The notes: a model not told the origin generated them from the sequence alone. A stretch of 64,000 bases of DNA from Owenia fusiformis (GCA_903813345.2 CAIIXF020000001.1:55817885-55881884); one strand, 5' to 3'. Counted from the stretch's first letter, positions 48,610 to 62,315 are shown. Program-made: numbers and translations.

Positions 48610-49750
48610 CACAATAATATTATGTGAAATCGCCTGATGAAATGTGGTTTTATATTATTGTTAAGTATCAGTGTCATATTAGCGAGGAAAAGTGGTTTTG
48701 ATAGATCCACAACTTGCATCAAAAGAAAGAATAGCATGGAGGTTAAACTCAATAATGGCCCCAAGAAAATTCCTAATAATAAAGAACGCCGTTATTGAGT
48801 TTAACGACGTTGAACTACGATCGAATATGCCAAGAAAATGATAAAAAATAAATATCCAAATAAGAACATGGGACATTGAAGAACAGCATACAACAGTCGG
48901 ATTTAAGGACTACAAATCTATGTGTCATTATTTTTGTTACAAACTGTACTTTCATTTTAGCGAGATGAGCTAAATAAGGCAAGAATTGGAAAATAAAAAG
49001 GGTTAGTTTTTGAATTCATATTTTTCATCTTGTCACTCTTGTTGAAAGCCCATGATAATACACTTCCGAATAATGGTGGTGTAATTATCAATCTGAGACT
49101 AGACTAACATGCAAGTGTGTGAAGAAAACTAAAAAGTCAAATACTCGCTGATATCAATATATTTACTCCAGAAATGAATATCACCCGATGGTATAGTTTG
49201 AGCCTTATTAATTCAGTATAGGATGAAGATATACACTTGTTGTCAAAGTAACTTATACTTACATTTCGAGAAAATTACGTTAAAATATTTTCAACCGGAA
49301 GAGCATGTGCAACACCAAAATATCACGTGATGTACTACATATGCCATCTATAAATTCTTGCGGACCGATCATTCTCTACATCATGATTAAAACAAGTACA
49401 AGACTTTACTCACTTCGAGAGACATGTTAGATTTTGAAACTTATTACATCAAAATCCACATAGCTTTCACAGGAAGTAATACAAGACTCACTTTAGACTA
49501 GTGTTCTTTTCCCACTGTTGCCTATTAATTTAGTATTTAATTTTCATAAAATGATAAGGATCATTGAGTATATAATCCCCTCGAGTCAAAAAATGAACGA
49601 GAGCTTGCTTTCTATAGCATTCTGGATTCGGACCATTCGGATTAATTTCCCCTTTGTCAGGGTTTATCATATTCATCAGCATTTTCCCCATCTATATAAT
49701 AGAAGTTATCACACAAACTAGAACTGACAATTTTTTGATACATGTACTGT
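48610..49750. other. Non-genic stretch
   Basis: A short inverted pair AAACTCAATAATGGC (48746) / GCCGTTATTGAGTTT (48788) is present; the sequence around 48840-48870 resembles, inverted, 45010-45035. No coding exon found. Confidence 0.4.
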
Positions 49751-49764
49751 CATGGCTTACATAT

Positions 49765-50000
49765 TCCAGGATATATTTAAATGTGGGTTTAAAATATCTG
49801 GGATATATTTAAATGTTGGTTTAACATATTCTGGGATCTTAAATGTGGGTTTAACATATTTTGTTATATATTTAAATGTGGGTTTAACATATTCTGGGAT
49901 GCTAAATGTGGGTTTACATATTTTGGTATATATTTAAATGTGGGTTTTACATATTTTTGGATATATTTAAATGTTGGTTTAACATATTCTGGGATATATT
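49765..50000. repeat. ~33-bp degenerate minisatellite
   Basis: About seven units of the type GGGATATATTTAAATGTGGG followed by TTTAACATATTCT; some units lack the TATATTT part. Confidence 0.9.
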
Positions 50001-50009
50001 ATTATCATA

Positions 50010-51345
50010 CATGATCATCCCATGGGATTGTGAATTACTTGCATGCATGGGTGCTCTGGAACATGCTTTGGGCATTGGGTAATATTGGTTTATAGTCCCT
50101 TCATGCCTTCATTCTCAGGTATTTTTGATTAATTTCTCAGTTTTTAACTGTTTATCATAGCTGAAATCACACATGGTTTCAGTAAAGCTGTATTTCTAGT
50201 ATGAATCTATATATATTTCAATTTTTTTTTTAATTACGAAATGATTGTACTTCCATGTTTAAATGAATGACTTCCAAATCCTTGTCATTTTTTCATCTTT
50301 ACTTTGCAGAATTCACAAGTTTCTCCTCCAAAATTCATCATGGCAGAAAGCAGGTTGGAGTGTGAACAAACTGGGATTGCAAACAGACCCATAGCCAGGG
50401 GGTTCAAACAAAAAATCATGCAGTTAATCACTATTATGAGCACTTTTCAAGTTATTTTGCTCCCTCCCACCATGGAATACTGAACCCTCTTGGCAAAAGC
50501 TGGCTATGGACATGGACCAAACTACCAAATGTGACCACTTATTTTAAAAAGTCAGCACCAAAGAAAGAAACAAACAACAGATTTTATACATTTCTTCACA
50601 ATATATAAATATATATTATGCAAATAATTACATGAATGTAACACTAGATGAATCACATGATACTTGTAAAAGTGAATCACTTTTTGATGATACAATATAT
50701 TAGATGGCACTGTTTCATATCACACAAACACATAATATGAAACATTTTAATTACAGACAAGTTTTCTATTTTACAATAGCTAATATTTGTCTTAAATTTT
50801 CCATATTGAAGATGTATGATATTATTAAATGAACCATAAAACAGTGAACAAAACTGTATGTCTGCAACAAAGTTTAACAAATGTATTAATAGTTTTTCAT
50901 ACAATGTAACAATGACAATACCAAATCTCAACAATCATGACTCAATTAACAAGAAATCAATCAATCATCAGTTAATCAATGAACCAATCAATCAATCAAC
51001 AATTAATCAATGATACAATCAACAGTCATAAGACAATCAACAAGCTAAATAATATTAATAATATAACATAGTTTCACCTGATGTGTATTTGAAACAAAAT
51101 GACTGGTCCAGAATATTTCTTGAATAAAACTTTACATGTAAAGTTATAAAATATACAGACATCATTCTGCACATTCCTCAATGCATAAAAAATTCTTAAT
51201 AATTATAACTCATAAAGCTATGTGTAGAAGTTTGTGTATGTTGCTGAGGGGAGGGTGAAAAAGTTGGATAAGTAGCACTTTGATATCAAATACACATCAA
51301 ATGATAAATAAAAAATCTCATTCTTTAATATAGTCAAGCAAATTG
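50010..51345. other. Non-genic stretch
   Basis: AATCAATCAAT-rich low-complexity run at about 50940-51060; otherwise no recognised feature. Confidence 0.45.
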
Positions 51346-51351
51346 CAGAAG

Positions 51352-51696
51352 ATCATTGGATCAACCAGTTGTAGATGATCAAAGATCAACCAGTTGTAGA
51401 TGATCAATGATCAACCAGTTATAGATGATCAAAGATCAAGCAGTTGTAGATGATCAAAGATCAACCAGTTGTAGATGATCAAAGATCAAGCAGTTATAGA
51501 TGATCAAAGATCAAGCAGTTGTAGATGATCAAAGATCAACCAGTTGTAGATGATCAAAGATCAACCAGTTGTAGATGATCAAAGATCAACCAGTTGTAGA
51601 TGATCAAAGATCAACCAGTTGTAGATGATCAAAGATCAACCAGTTGTAGATGATCCAAGACCAACCAGTTGTAGATAATCACAAATCTACCAGTTG
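51352..51696. repeat. 25-bp minisatellite, about 14 units
   Basis: CAGTTGTAGATGATCAAAGA followed by TCAAC repeats with exact 25-base period; CAGTT occurs at 51366, 51391 and so on to 51691. Copies differ by single bases. Confidence 0.96.
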
Positions 51697-52531
51697 ACTA
51701 AGCCCACCACAATATATCATGTCATCTCTTATTTTACTCTCTTAGGTTTTAAAACATCAGAAATATGAAGGAATTATATTTCACAGAATTAAAACTCATA
51801 GTTTTGGAAAGATATGAAGAAATATAAAATAGTGCACAGATATTGTGTTACAGACATAGTGTTGATTGGTTGCTATTGTGTTTATAAGAAAACGACATGA
51901 TATCTTTGGTGGAATAATCATTTTTCTATATTTATATATCGATGATTGTACAAAGAATGTACTAGGTCAGGGTAATCATAGCATGCAGAATAGAATCAAG
52001 TACCCCCCTAAAAGGGGAAAATCTCGTCAGAAAATAATTCATAATTTGTACATCCATTTTACTAAAATCAGTGTAGATAGACCTACAGATTGATTGAGTC
52101 AGAGTAATAGTCTAAATATATCACAATAGTCAAATGTATGGATATTTTGATCATAAAATATGTACCCATACTTTTGACTATATGTGATTATTTAATAAAG
52201 CATAATACATGCTGAATTATGTATATATATATAATAGCATTATTTCATAATTTGTACATTCCTGCGTTTACAAAAAGGGTAGATTTATTAGTAGAACATT
52301 CTACGTGTCAAGGATAAAGTATGAAAAATGTTCATACATTTTAATGTGAAAAATATGGGTAATTTGCTAGTCATTGATAGATAGATAAGCTACATATACT
52401 CTACAATTTATAATCAAGAATAGATTAATTAAAATCATCTCTCAGATTTGACAGTTATTCATAATATATTGAAATTCAGTGATCCAGTAAGTCGGATATT
52501 TCATGTACTTTCTTCAGTGATTATTACAGTG

Positions 52532-52888
52532 TGTGAATTAATTGTACATGACTTGTCATTTGTGAATTTATTGTACATGAATTGTCATTTATGAATTTAT
52601 TGTACATGCATTGTCATTTGGGAATTTATTGTACATGAATTGTCATTTGCGAATTTATTGTACTTGAATTGTCATTTGCGAATTTATTGTACTTGAATTG
52701 TCATTTGTGAATTAATTGTACATGAATTGTCATTTGTGAATTAATTGTACATGAATTGTCATTTGTGAATTAATTGTACATGAATTGTCATTTGTGAACT
52801 AATTGAAAAAGAATTGTCATTTGTGAATTTATTGTACATGAATTGTCATTTGTGAATTTATTGTACATGAATTGTCATTTGCGAATAA
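52532..52888. repeat. 29-bp minisatellite, about 12 units
   Basis: GAATTAATTGTACATGAATT followed by GTCATTTGT repeats with exact 29-base period (ATTGTAC at 52541, 52570, 52599 onward to 52860). Confidence 0.96.
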
Positions 52889-52889
52889 T

Positions 52890-55487
52890 GATGCAATTCT
52901 CTGCTCAATATATTTATGATGGCCATGTTAAATGTGCGTTACCATCTGTGTATGAAATTATTAGAAAGAATGAAAAGAAGTTTTTCTCCATTAAAATGTA
53001 AAAAATCTGTTTTCTCTCAAAAAACTTTTAACTTTTTTAAAAAGTTAAGTGGTGAAAATAATTTCTGCTCAATCAGGCAGTAGCCACTCAAAATCATTTC
53101 TTTGGCAATAAATATTGAAAAAAGTATTTCATAAATGTATGCTGTTAGTATTGCGAATAAATAGCTTAAGTCAAGATACATTAATTACTCAGAAAACATA
53201 AAAAAAAATGTACCACAATTGGAAGAGATTGACATGAGCCTAAATAAAAAATATTTTAAGCAGGAAAAACATATGTCCACCCAGGAATGTTGAGTCTAGT
53301 AGCCATACATGAAATGATGAAAATGGAAAATGGAGATACAGGTAAATATGACAAACTCACCAATCATTTTTAAATTGAATACAATGCTTTCCATGAAGAG
53401 ACCAACCAGATGCTTTTAATTCTAACCTATTCATAAATCTAATATAATCAACCAAATGTTAAAATGAGAACAGAAATAAATAACTATTTTCTAACTATAT
53501 GCATTTGATAAATGATTTCACTGAGGACAGAGATATATGTCTCTGTTGAGGATACGATTCTACTCACATATTCTTGTTTTGTATACATCTACATGTATAT
53601 ATAAAGTCACTATTACAACATGACACTCATGACCAGCATAAGTTCAATGTTGTACTATTTAGCAAATTATGTTGTACTTTATAGCTAATTATGTTGTACT
53701 ATGTAGCTAATTATGAGGACTAATGGCGTGACTAGACACTGCTTAAATATACATTGTTTATAATCAACCAATCCGAAGTTATCAATTCTTGTATCTATAC
53801 TAAAATTCGGCCAGCAATATCAATTTGTGGCTAGGTATACCATATCCTTATATTGGTATATCAAATCATGAGTATGCTATAAATTGGTATATTATTTTCA
53901 TAACAAAGTTTGAGTATTCATCAGTTTAAGACGGACATAATGTGTACTCATAAAAAAAGGAAAACAAGATATATTTTCATTTTTGTGTAATACTTTAAAA
54001 GACAAAGTATTTAGAGAACATAATTTCATACATTAAGGGACTTTGATATATTGGAAATATAAGGCATTTAACAATGCACTGACCCACAAGAAAAATGCAC
54101 TTAAACTTCACCCTCATGTTTGATTTGAATGGGTTGGTGTATGCATCCATGATTCTTTATTTCTGATATAAAATGACACAGGCATCCATATTCAGAGAAG
54201 TGGATAAGCTATATTGCCAATACATGCCCTGGGGCAGGGTTAACTCACAATGTAGAATAATCCAATAGCATTTTTGACAATCTAATGTGTATAATGTATG
54301 AATCAATTGATTATTACATAAGTCTATGATATTTATAGATTTCCAAAATCAAATGAATGTTAAATTGATAAACATGTAGTTGTTTTCCTTTTATTAAGAG
54401 TTACATAATATAAATGGATGGATTCAACTTATGTAAAATGATTTATGGACATTATTCTGGTACTCCATTGTGAAACCATTGTAGAACATTGTAGATAAGC
54501 TATATATGCCAATATACACCTTATTTTTATATACAATTATATATAACATCTTACTTAAAATACTATGCATATAAAATATCAATACTAGAGAGGATTGTTC
54601 AACCAATCACTCAGTCGGTTCTGGACGGAATCATATATATTTTTGGTACATGTTTCTTTGGCATATAACAATACTTCAATAATACAGAGATGAACAAGCT
54701 TGCGCAGAAGTATTTTAACCTTAATCATTCTTAATTTTTCATGTGAACAAGGTAAAATGGTGATTTAAAAATTCCATATTTAACAAAATTCAGAAGTTCA
54801 TGCTAACTGGCTTTGTGAAAGCATTTTAAGTGTTTTTTCACCATGGGGCACTCTTCTAATTTGGGCTTATATATAAATCAAATTATTTAGAATTTTGTTG
54901 AGAAAAAAATTAAATATAAATGAATTCATAGTAACCACTATAAAAGATATAATAAATAGGAAACCATTAATTTTGTTACAAGACATATGTATCACACTGT
55001 TTCCATGGTAAACTACCACGTTTCATCTCAGCTCAACAATTTCTCATACATGTACATCATGTATTTACCAAACCTCACTCTGAGATCACATCATATAAAA
55101 TTGATTTTTGATTTTACAATCTTTAAATAAATCAACAGCATTAAATCTTAATACAGTTGCATGTTTTAGTAAAATCATTGATACAAGTTCAAAGCTAAAT
55201 GGGAGACATATTACATGTACATATTACAACTCGTGTCACTACATGTCATACTGACAAATACTGCAAGGTACATGTACTATATACATTTGTCAGAATTTCA
55301 GGTCAACTCCTGTACATATTTTCCTGATGTCCTGACAAAGATCATTGTATTAAAAATATATTACAAAATACTTTGTTCTTCCAATTCAATAACTTAATTT
55401 GTGTTCCTTCTCCATCTCCATCTTATTTCCTTTTCACATATTCCACATTTTAGAGTTTGCCCATTCCTTGTTTTAGACAGTACCCTC
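52890..55487. other. AT-rich region downstream of GLIS
   Basis: It would include the GLIS 3' UTR next to 55487. GCTAATTATGTTGTACT repeats two or three times near 53650-53715. No coding exon seen. Confidence 0.45.
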
Positions 55488-55660
55488 TCATGAATTGCCA
55501 TCTGCGTATACAGCTGATAGTCTACTGTTACAGCGGTCTATTGCGTTTAACTGCAGGTATTGATTGTCATCATGAGGGAGGCTCCCTAGGGGCAGGGACA
55601 CGCCTGTGGGGTCAACATACTGCTCCCCTGGCATTGCAGCTGGGGGGTGTTCGCTATACC
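55488..55660 (-). CDS. GLIS3: GLIS terminal exon
   Basis: Fifty-six codons plus TGA after acceptor TTATTCCAG. It carries the terminal motif LQLNAIDRC followed by SRLSAVY, conserved at the extreme C-terminus of GLIS1/3 proteins. I found no convincing polyadenylation signal close downstream. Confidence 0.9.
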
Positions 55661-58600
55661 CTGGAATAAAACCACAATATTAAACTAAAATCCATGGAAG
55701 AACTCGACCAATAAATTATGTAGTTTTGAATTAAGCCCCAAGATCTTGTTTTGAAAAATGGTGCGAGGGACTTGTTGCAAGGTTACATGGGCCTAAATGC
55801 AGACATGCAAAGCCCGAGAGAATTAATATTTTGAGTTTTGTGCAGCAAAAGTAACTTAAACTACATAACTAGTGCAAAGCAAAGCAATTAGTATTTTACA
55901 AGGAATATCTAATGAGATGTAAGCTATTTGCAAAGTTAACTACTAAGAAACTACAGTATAATGAATCCTGAATGAATACATTTGCAAAACATTTTCTGGA
56001 GAAAAAATCAAAAATTTTTACAATATTTCAACCCGTCCATTTAAAATGCTTAAAATTTAATAGGTAACAGTAGAATTCCTGAATGCTGATCAGTTTTGCA
56101 AAGGCATACAATACAGTACTCAAATAATATTATTGTGTAGAGCTACTAATAAGGAGAAAAGGCTAACTATAAGCTAAAGGTTCCTATGCTGTGTTAAGAT
56201 GGAAGCAGGTCATAGGGGGTGTTCAGGATCACCTATTCAAAGCAAAAACATAATATATATGTAAGTTCAGTGATACAGCTCGATACAAGTAATAAAAAGA
56301 GAAATCCTCTCAAAAACATCTAAATAATCTCTCCCCTTCTATTCTCATAGTGAAATAATTTCAATAATGATATTTCACCAGGATATTTCAAACCTACTTT
56401 TAAATGTGTAAAATCTGTTTAATTCGTACAAGTAAACAATATCTAAGCATCATGCATTTCCTGGCATTGGTGTAACAGAATCTTAATAGAAATGAGCATC
56501 ATTCACTTCCTGACAGTGGAGTAACATAATGTTATTGACTTTTTTGACAGAATAGAAGGTGAAATTCTAAGCCTGTTTATTGATTCCTAATACTCATGTC
56601 CACTGTGAAGAAAAGAATGATAGTCTAAGTGAAAAGAATCAAATGCGGTATATCCTTCAAAAGCAAGATCCAAGTGTATATCAATATCTTTAGAGTGATA
56701 TTATTTTTATCAATATCAACACAAGTTTGAGAGTGAATGAGTGCCGATATTGATTGCAATAAGTTGATCGACATATCAACGGAATCCCATGATTTTCTCA
56801 CAGAGTATTTGATTTTCTATTGATAACTCCACCCATACATTCAATTTGATATCACTTAGATATCGCATGTGTACATATGGAGTTACCGTAACCAAAATAA
56901 CAAAATAATAATGACAATGTTGTAGGAGTACTCATATATAATGAATATCAATGTTTCTTACTGCTACTATTGACAAAATCATGAAATATAAAACACTGTA
57001 CCAAAGTATCATTGTTTGCATTGTCAGCATAGGCCTACCCATGATTGGAATGAATATACATTTTGTTTTTTTCCCAAGTAACTACAAATAAGAAGATGAG
57101 ATAGACTATAGTGCACTATAAAAAATAATATAAAAAAACATGTTCTAACCAGAATAATTTGAAATAGCTCGCTGCATTTGGTCGTATGGTAAGTTAGTTA
57201 ACGTCTCTTCAAATGTAGGGATATAAGATGGTAAAAGTCCTCTGGCACTATTTTCTCTAGTTATATTATTTTGATTGGCATAAAGATCGGGTGATGCGTA
57301 GTTATTATTGCTCTGCGATGGCTGCATGGCCATCTGGTGTCCCTGATTGTTCATATTATTATAGCTGTTATTATGTTGTTCTCCATCTGAAAAGGCATGT
57401 GATAATTACAACATGTAATTTATGTAGCGAGGCATATTCTGTAATTATTAGATGTTGACTCAAATTCAGATTGTTATATTTCATTCCCGTACCTAGTCAT
57501 TTACACGTTTATGCTACTATAACTATATGTAAATAGTTTATCTGTTATAATACCCCATCCCTATTATTATGATATTATTGTATGGTGTGTTGTTTTTGGT
57601 TTAGAGACCTTGTATAGCAACAGTTGCTATAGTGACTGTTTATGTATCCAGGGAGATGTAATGTTTTTGGTTTAGTTGTATAGGAACAGTTGCTATAGTA
57701 ACTGTTTGTGTATCCGGGGAGATGTATAATTACAGAAAGCAAATAAAGAAACTGAACTTACTAGGGGCCATTTGTGGAGTGACTGGAGTAAATGGCATAG
57801 GAGATTGTTGTTGTTGATATGGCATTGGAGACTGTTGCTGAACTGGCATCGGGGATTGCTGCTGAACTGGCATCGGGGATTGCTGCTGAACTGGCATTGG
57901 GGATTGCTGCTGAACTGGCATTGGGGATTGCTGCTGAACTGGCATTGGGGATTGATGAAGTGGGAGGGGTGACTGTTGTTGGTAACCATTAGCCATCTGT
58001 TGTATCTGCTGGGTCATACTGGGGACGTTAACGTGTGGACTAGATGAGATTGGCTGGGGGGTGCGTCGCTGCTGTAGAGCAGGGGGAAGGGACCGCCTTC
58101 CTGGGGAAACCATCTGTGGAGGATGAGGAGAGAAACCACCTCCCATTACACTGAAAAACAAAGTAATGTTACACAACATGTTTAATTCATGCAGGTTTAA
58201 AAAATGTGGATTTCTTAGTATTCCATGACATGATAAACTTGTTGTTTCTGAATTTTGATATGAATGGTAAAATTATTCATTTGTAAAATTCATGAATTGA
58301 ACAATTAGCGAGTTCTTGAGTTAAATGATGAAAATTAGACTTTCTCTACAATTATAAGACCGTGTAATAAAACTTCCTATCAAACATAATTAGGGCTAGT
58401 TGTCTTGTTTTTAATTTTGCCTTTGTATGAAGTCCCATTAAAGTTAATGACCACCTCCCCTTGAGGAACCTCCCCTAAAGAAAAATATTCAGTTGTAACA
58501 TAAACTAATGCTTGGTATGGAATTCAGATAGCATGACTATACCAAAAATTCAGAGTGATATGTTTTGAAGAACTACAATGGCATATTAAAGTAAATAGAA

Positions 58601-60695
58601 TGGCTCTCTGAATTCAATCATAATTTCAGACTGTTGTTATGTTACATGAACACAGTGAAACCTTTGTATAATGAACACCTATGGTGCCACAAAATGTGTT
58701 CACTGTAGGAAGGTGTTCATTATAGAAAGGCTAATTATACAGAAGTCAGTCGAGTATGTGGCAAGGAAGGGTGTACATTAAAGAAAGGTGTTCACTAAGA
58801 CATAACTGATAGTTCATTCAATATCACAGATTTAGAAATAAAATGCGCTATACTCACCCTCCCTCACTGGAGTCACTCCGTATTGTCATAGATGGCGCCA
58901 TTGGACTCCCGTGCATACTTATCGGGGAGTGATTGTGACTGAAGTTGGATGTTCCTGTGGCAGTGCCACTGCGACTAGAATGGGTGCTTGAATAACCTAT
59001 AATAAGAAATAAATAAGAAACTATTATGACTGTTGCTCCAATTTTGCAGAAATATGAATGAAATCTCCAATTTGGTGCACTTTCATCACATGCACACGAC
59101 ATGAAATTTTTTTTCATATATATAGGCAATTTGCCGAAGTCATTGAAATATCTGAATTCACTCGAAAGATTCTTGTTTGGTGTTGACTTCAAGTTTTTAC
59201 TTTCATGGGAATGAAAATGTTCATGTATTATATGCTTAATTCACTAGAATAGAAATATTAAATTGCAGCATTTTAAGAAATTCTATACAGAACCCTCAAA
59301 TGTACTACCAGCAAGTAATATGAATCTCGATGAAAACCAGATAATTATCTAAACCAGATAAGTATCTTCAAGCAAATATTTTGTAGTAAATATTATGTGT
59401 GAGTTTACCTGGGTACATGTCAACAGAGGTACCAGGATGAGAGCCATGAGGAGACCGCCCGATACCACTATCTGTTGTAGAGCCAAGGGGTGAATCCTCA
59501 GGCCGCAGTGAATGGATTGTTAGACAATCATTCAAATCTGGGCTAAATTCAGGCCTGTCGCCTGGACGTAACTAAAATAAAAAATTTAATTTAATAACCT
59601 TTTATTAAGGAAGGTTGAATAAAATTAACCTGGCCTGGTTTCATGTAGGGTGGCCAAATTGACATCATGAACTATCAGATTTAAAAATTACCCTACGAGT
59701 ACGAGGCCAACCTTAATGGTACATAAGAAAGATGAAGTAGATAAGAGTGTACTTTTCATAAAATTCAGTAAAATGATCTTTAATAAACATGTTTTTAATG
59801 TTCTCTTTAGTGTGAATTCTAAAAAAGACATAATATTTCAAAATCACATCATTTAGAACTATTTATATAATAGAAATGATTTTTTAATATAAAATGCACT
59901 ATGCAATATGCAGTATACTTATTAAATTATTAGTATTATATTCGTACAGTACACATTTATATATTCTGTAAATATCATTGATATTAATGCTTCATAAGAA
60001 AAGCAGCCCACCTTTTTCCTAGCCTGTTGTTCTTTTTGAGAGTGATTTTTGACATGTTTTCTAAGGGAACTTGGGTCAGTATAGCGCTTTGTGCACCCAG
60101 GGATTTGGCAGGCATATGGCTTCTGAAAAGTACAAATATGCATTAAATATTACGTCTACTCAGTTAACCTCATTGTTCAATGTTTTCTCTATTACCATAG
60201 ACTCGCTGACTTGCTTTTTAATTTACATGTTTTTCCTCCTCCGTATAAAATACGAAACAAGCCGACAGCAATATAGCATGTTTTCAAAGTGCGATAAAAA
60301 CACTCAACTGATGCTTGGTCTGATCTGGTCTGATATCTTAAATGAGAATTACAAAAAATATTCAATTTCAATACTGTTTATTTAAGGGAACCACTGCCAG
60401 AAAAATAAGTGAGTATAAAAGAGATCTAAATCTAAATACTGGATTTATACTTGTTAAAAATCGAACAAAAGACTCCTAACCTTTTTACCAAAACATTCTA
60501 TGTTAAATTGTCCCACAATTCTCCTTAGCTTACCGTGTCTAAGTGAGTTCGTTGATGTTTAGCTCTGTCACTAGAATTACTAAATGCTTTAGTGCAGCCA
60601 GGTTGTTGGCAAAGGTACGGCTTCTCCCCAGTATGAGATCGCAGATGAATCTTCAAGTTCTCTAAGCGGGAAAATGCTTTATTACAGCCTTCAAA
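55488..60695 (-). CDS. GLIS3: GLIS1/3-type Kruppel-like zinc-finger transcription factor (3' part)
   Basis: Exons in transcription order: 60534-60695, 60012-60122, 59409-59571, 58858-58996, 57762-58150, 57150-57386, 55488-55660. All are GT-AG and phase-compatible, giving 457 residues to the stop. The first two exons encode the rest of zinc finger 3 ([21 protein letters not shown]), finger 4 (PYLCQQPGC...[12 protein letters not shown]) and finger 5 ([19 protein letters not shown]). The RAKHQRTH and [13 protein letters not shown] blocks and the following KEQQ-RKK are diagnostic of the GLI/GLIS/ZIC group, GLIS branch. The tail is Ser/Pro/Gln/Asn-rich, as in transactivation domains, and ends [18 protein letters not shown], the GLIS1/3 C-terminal motif. 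Fingers 1-2 and the N-terminus lie beyond the window. It probably acts as a nuclear DNA-binding regulator. GLIS1 versus GLIS3 is not settled; invertebrates may have one co-orthologue. Confidence 0.92.
55661..57149. other. GLIS intron before the terminal exon
   Basis: AT-rich, with no element termini that I could pair and no extra exon. Confidence 0.5.
57590..57730. repeat. Short tandem duplication in a GLIS intron
   Basis: A unit of roughly 70 bases containing AACAGTTGCTATAGTGACTG and TATCC-GGGAGATGTA occurs twice in a row. Confidence 0.8.
57762..58150 (-). CDS. GLIS3: GLIS exon with Gln/Ser/Pro/Met octapeptide repeat
   Basis: A 130-residue segment rich in Gln, Pro and Ser, located in the likely activation domain. 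It holds a run of about six QQQSPMPV-type octapeptides encoded by a 24-bp minisatellite. Acceptor TTTTCAG, donor GTAAGT. Confidence 0.88.
57790..57957 (-). repeat. 24-bp coding minisatellite (QQQSPMPV repeat)
   Basis: Near-identical 24-base units in the GLIS exon, read on the minus strand as Gln-Gln-Gln-Ser-Pro-Met-Pro-Val. The last copies vary (PMPY, PMPF, one extra Gln). The unit is a multiple of three, so copy-number change would preserve frame. Confidence 0.93.
58655..58803. repeat. Pogo/Tigger-like MITE relic in a GLIS intron
   Basis: CAGTGAAACCTTTGTATAAT at the left with repeated AGGTGTTCATTATAGAAAGG and AAGGTGTTCACTAAG inside; related to 14800-14972 and 41895-41985. Confidence 0.5.
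60012..60122 (-). CDS. GLIS3: GLIS exon with zinc finger 5
   Basis: Thirty-seven codons between TTTTCAG and GTGGGC, encoding [10 protein letters not shown] through RKHVKNH, then [10 protein letters not shown]. The basic end is the position of the nuclear localisation signal known in this family (inferred). Confidence 0.93.
60534..60695 (-). CDS. GLIS3: GLIS exon with zinc fingers 3 (part) and 4
   Basis: Fifty-four codons, phase 0 at both ends, between TTTTCCAG and GTAAGC. Finger 3 is entered just before its second cysteine (FEGC); its first cysteine must be in an upstream exon outside the window. Finger 4 is whole: C-x4-C ... H-x3-H in the RAKHQRTH block. Confidence 0.93.
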
Positions 60696-60699
60696 CTGG

Positions 60700-62305
60700 A
60701 AAACAAAAATAAAGGTACATGTATTTTTTTATTAGAATGACAATGATATCATGATTGGGATGCCACAAATTTAAAAATGTATTCCTCGCTCAAATTGAGG
60801 CACTTGCAAATATTGCAACAAGAAAATGCAGCAAACTCCTCGAGTCGAGGTCTCCAAGTCAAAAAAATTCCTGACCCTATCATATATCTGTTGATTATCC
60901 TGTTTATAATCAATTCGAGAGCGTGGCACTGAACGAACCTATATGCCTATTAGTTATTATTTGTTTAGTTGTTGGTTGGGTAACATGTTTGTGACGTCAC
61001 AAATGATGCGAAGAATCTTTAAACCAATCAGTGAAGTCTATATTAATTGTTTTAGTTGTTGATGTGGCGATACGTGTCTGTGACGTCACGGGTGATTGCA
61101 TCATATTCTTGAAACGCCATTTTACGACATTGCATAATTTTAGCTGATTTTGACTCCATTTCACTTTATTTGAAAGACTTTTAAAAATATAATTATGAGT
61201 CAGTATTTTTTCTTATAAATATCTATATTTGAAATTGAGGTCAAAGTCCGAAGATTTGATCAATTGATTGAAATCTCATTTTAAAGAGGTGAAGAAGTGA
61301 ATAATTACAGGAGCAAACGTGATCAATGGTTCGAGGTCTCCCGCAAAGTAGTCGCTACGCTCCTACTTTGCGCTGCCTTCGGCAGAGCAGACCTCGAAAA
61401 AAAAGAACACGAATCTGAAAAAATGCTCCTGCAAACACAGCCACTATAACATTGGACATGGCCAATGTATAGAGGCTTTGGTCACAGTGTCACCTGAACC
61501 CTCTCTTGAAAGTTTGGAGGGAGATACTATTTAAGAGGAGTGAAACGACTGTTCTCCTGCAGAAGAAAATAGGATATTCTGGTCAGTAAAACAACTAAAT
61601 TATGTCACCATATGACCAACATAAATAACATTCATATTGCGAAGATATTCAGGCAATCCGGATATGGAAATGCTGTGTTTATAGAGTATATAAAGTGTAT
61701 ACAGTGCTTTATAAAAGTAATTCTGTATCCTCTTTAAGGCTTTTGCGATTTACATGCTAGTAGATGTGACAACAACATTGACTATTCCTTAAGAAAGTGT
61801 ACTTTGTGAAGTAACCTTTATTTATATTACACCTAAACCACAACATGTTAAGGAACTTTGTATTTAGTTTGTAAAGTGACTGAACAGGCAACATCAATTC
61901 AACTGGCAATTTGAAAGGTGAATTTGTTTAACAAATCTACAGACTATGCGCTCAACATAGTAAATACAAAACCTAGAAGAGGTTTAGAGTTTTTGTTGCT
62001 TTAATGGTGTTACACAAACACTCCATTCTCTTGCGCTGACACAAACTAACAACCCTCAAATTTTCAAGATCACAAGGCAGTCCAGGACAATATAAAAGCA
62101 CCCATTGACATCCCATCGACTCGTATTGACTCACTAGAATTATTTATTTACTGAAATGTAATTTTAGATTTGTATTTCAAATCAGGAAGCCACCATGTAA
62201 TGGTACAATGTACAACTTGTATTATTTTCAAATGTTGACATTTGGACAACTTGGTGAAATAATAGACAAAATTAGATTTTCTCTGCCATTAAAACAACAT
62301 GTTAC
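60700..62305. other. Intron upstream of the GLIS zinc-finger exons
   Basis: Contains a hairpin of CGAGGTCTCC/AGACCTCG words at 61326-61399 with GCAAAGTAG and CTACTTTGC pairing, and a second CTCGAGTCGAGGTCTCC near 60838, probably the two ends of one foldback. The missing GLIS exons for fingers 1-2 were not found here. Confidence 0.45.
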
Positions 62306-62315
62306 TAGAAAAACA

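Noticed and set aside
51352-52888. CRISPR-like regular repeats
   Set aside because: Units are directly adjacent with no unique spacers, and the context is an animal genome.
61320-61400. GGTTCGA-containing hairpin as a tRNA
   Set aside because: No acceptor or anticodon stem can be formed; it is a simple palindrome of CGAGGTCTCC words.
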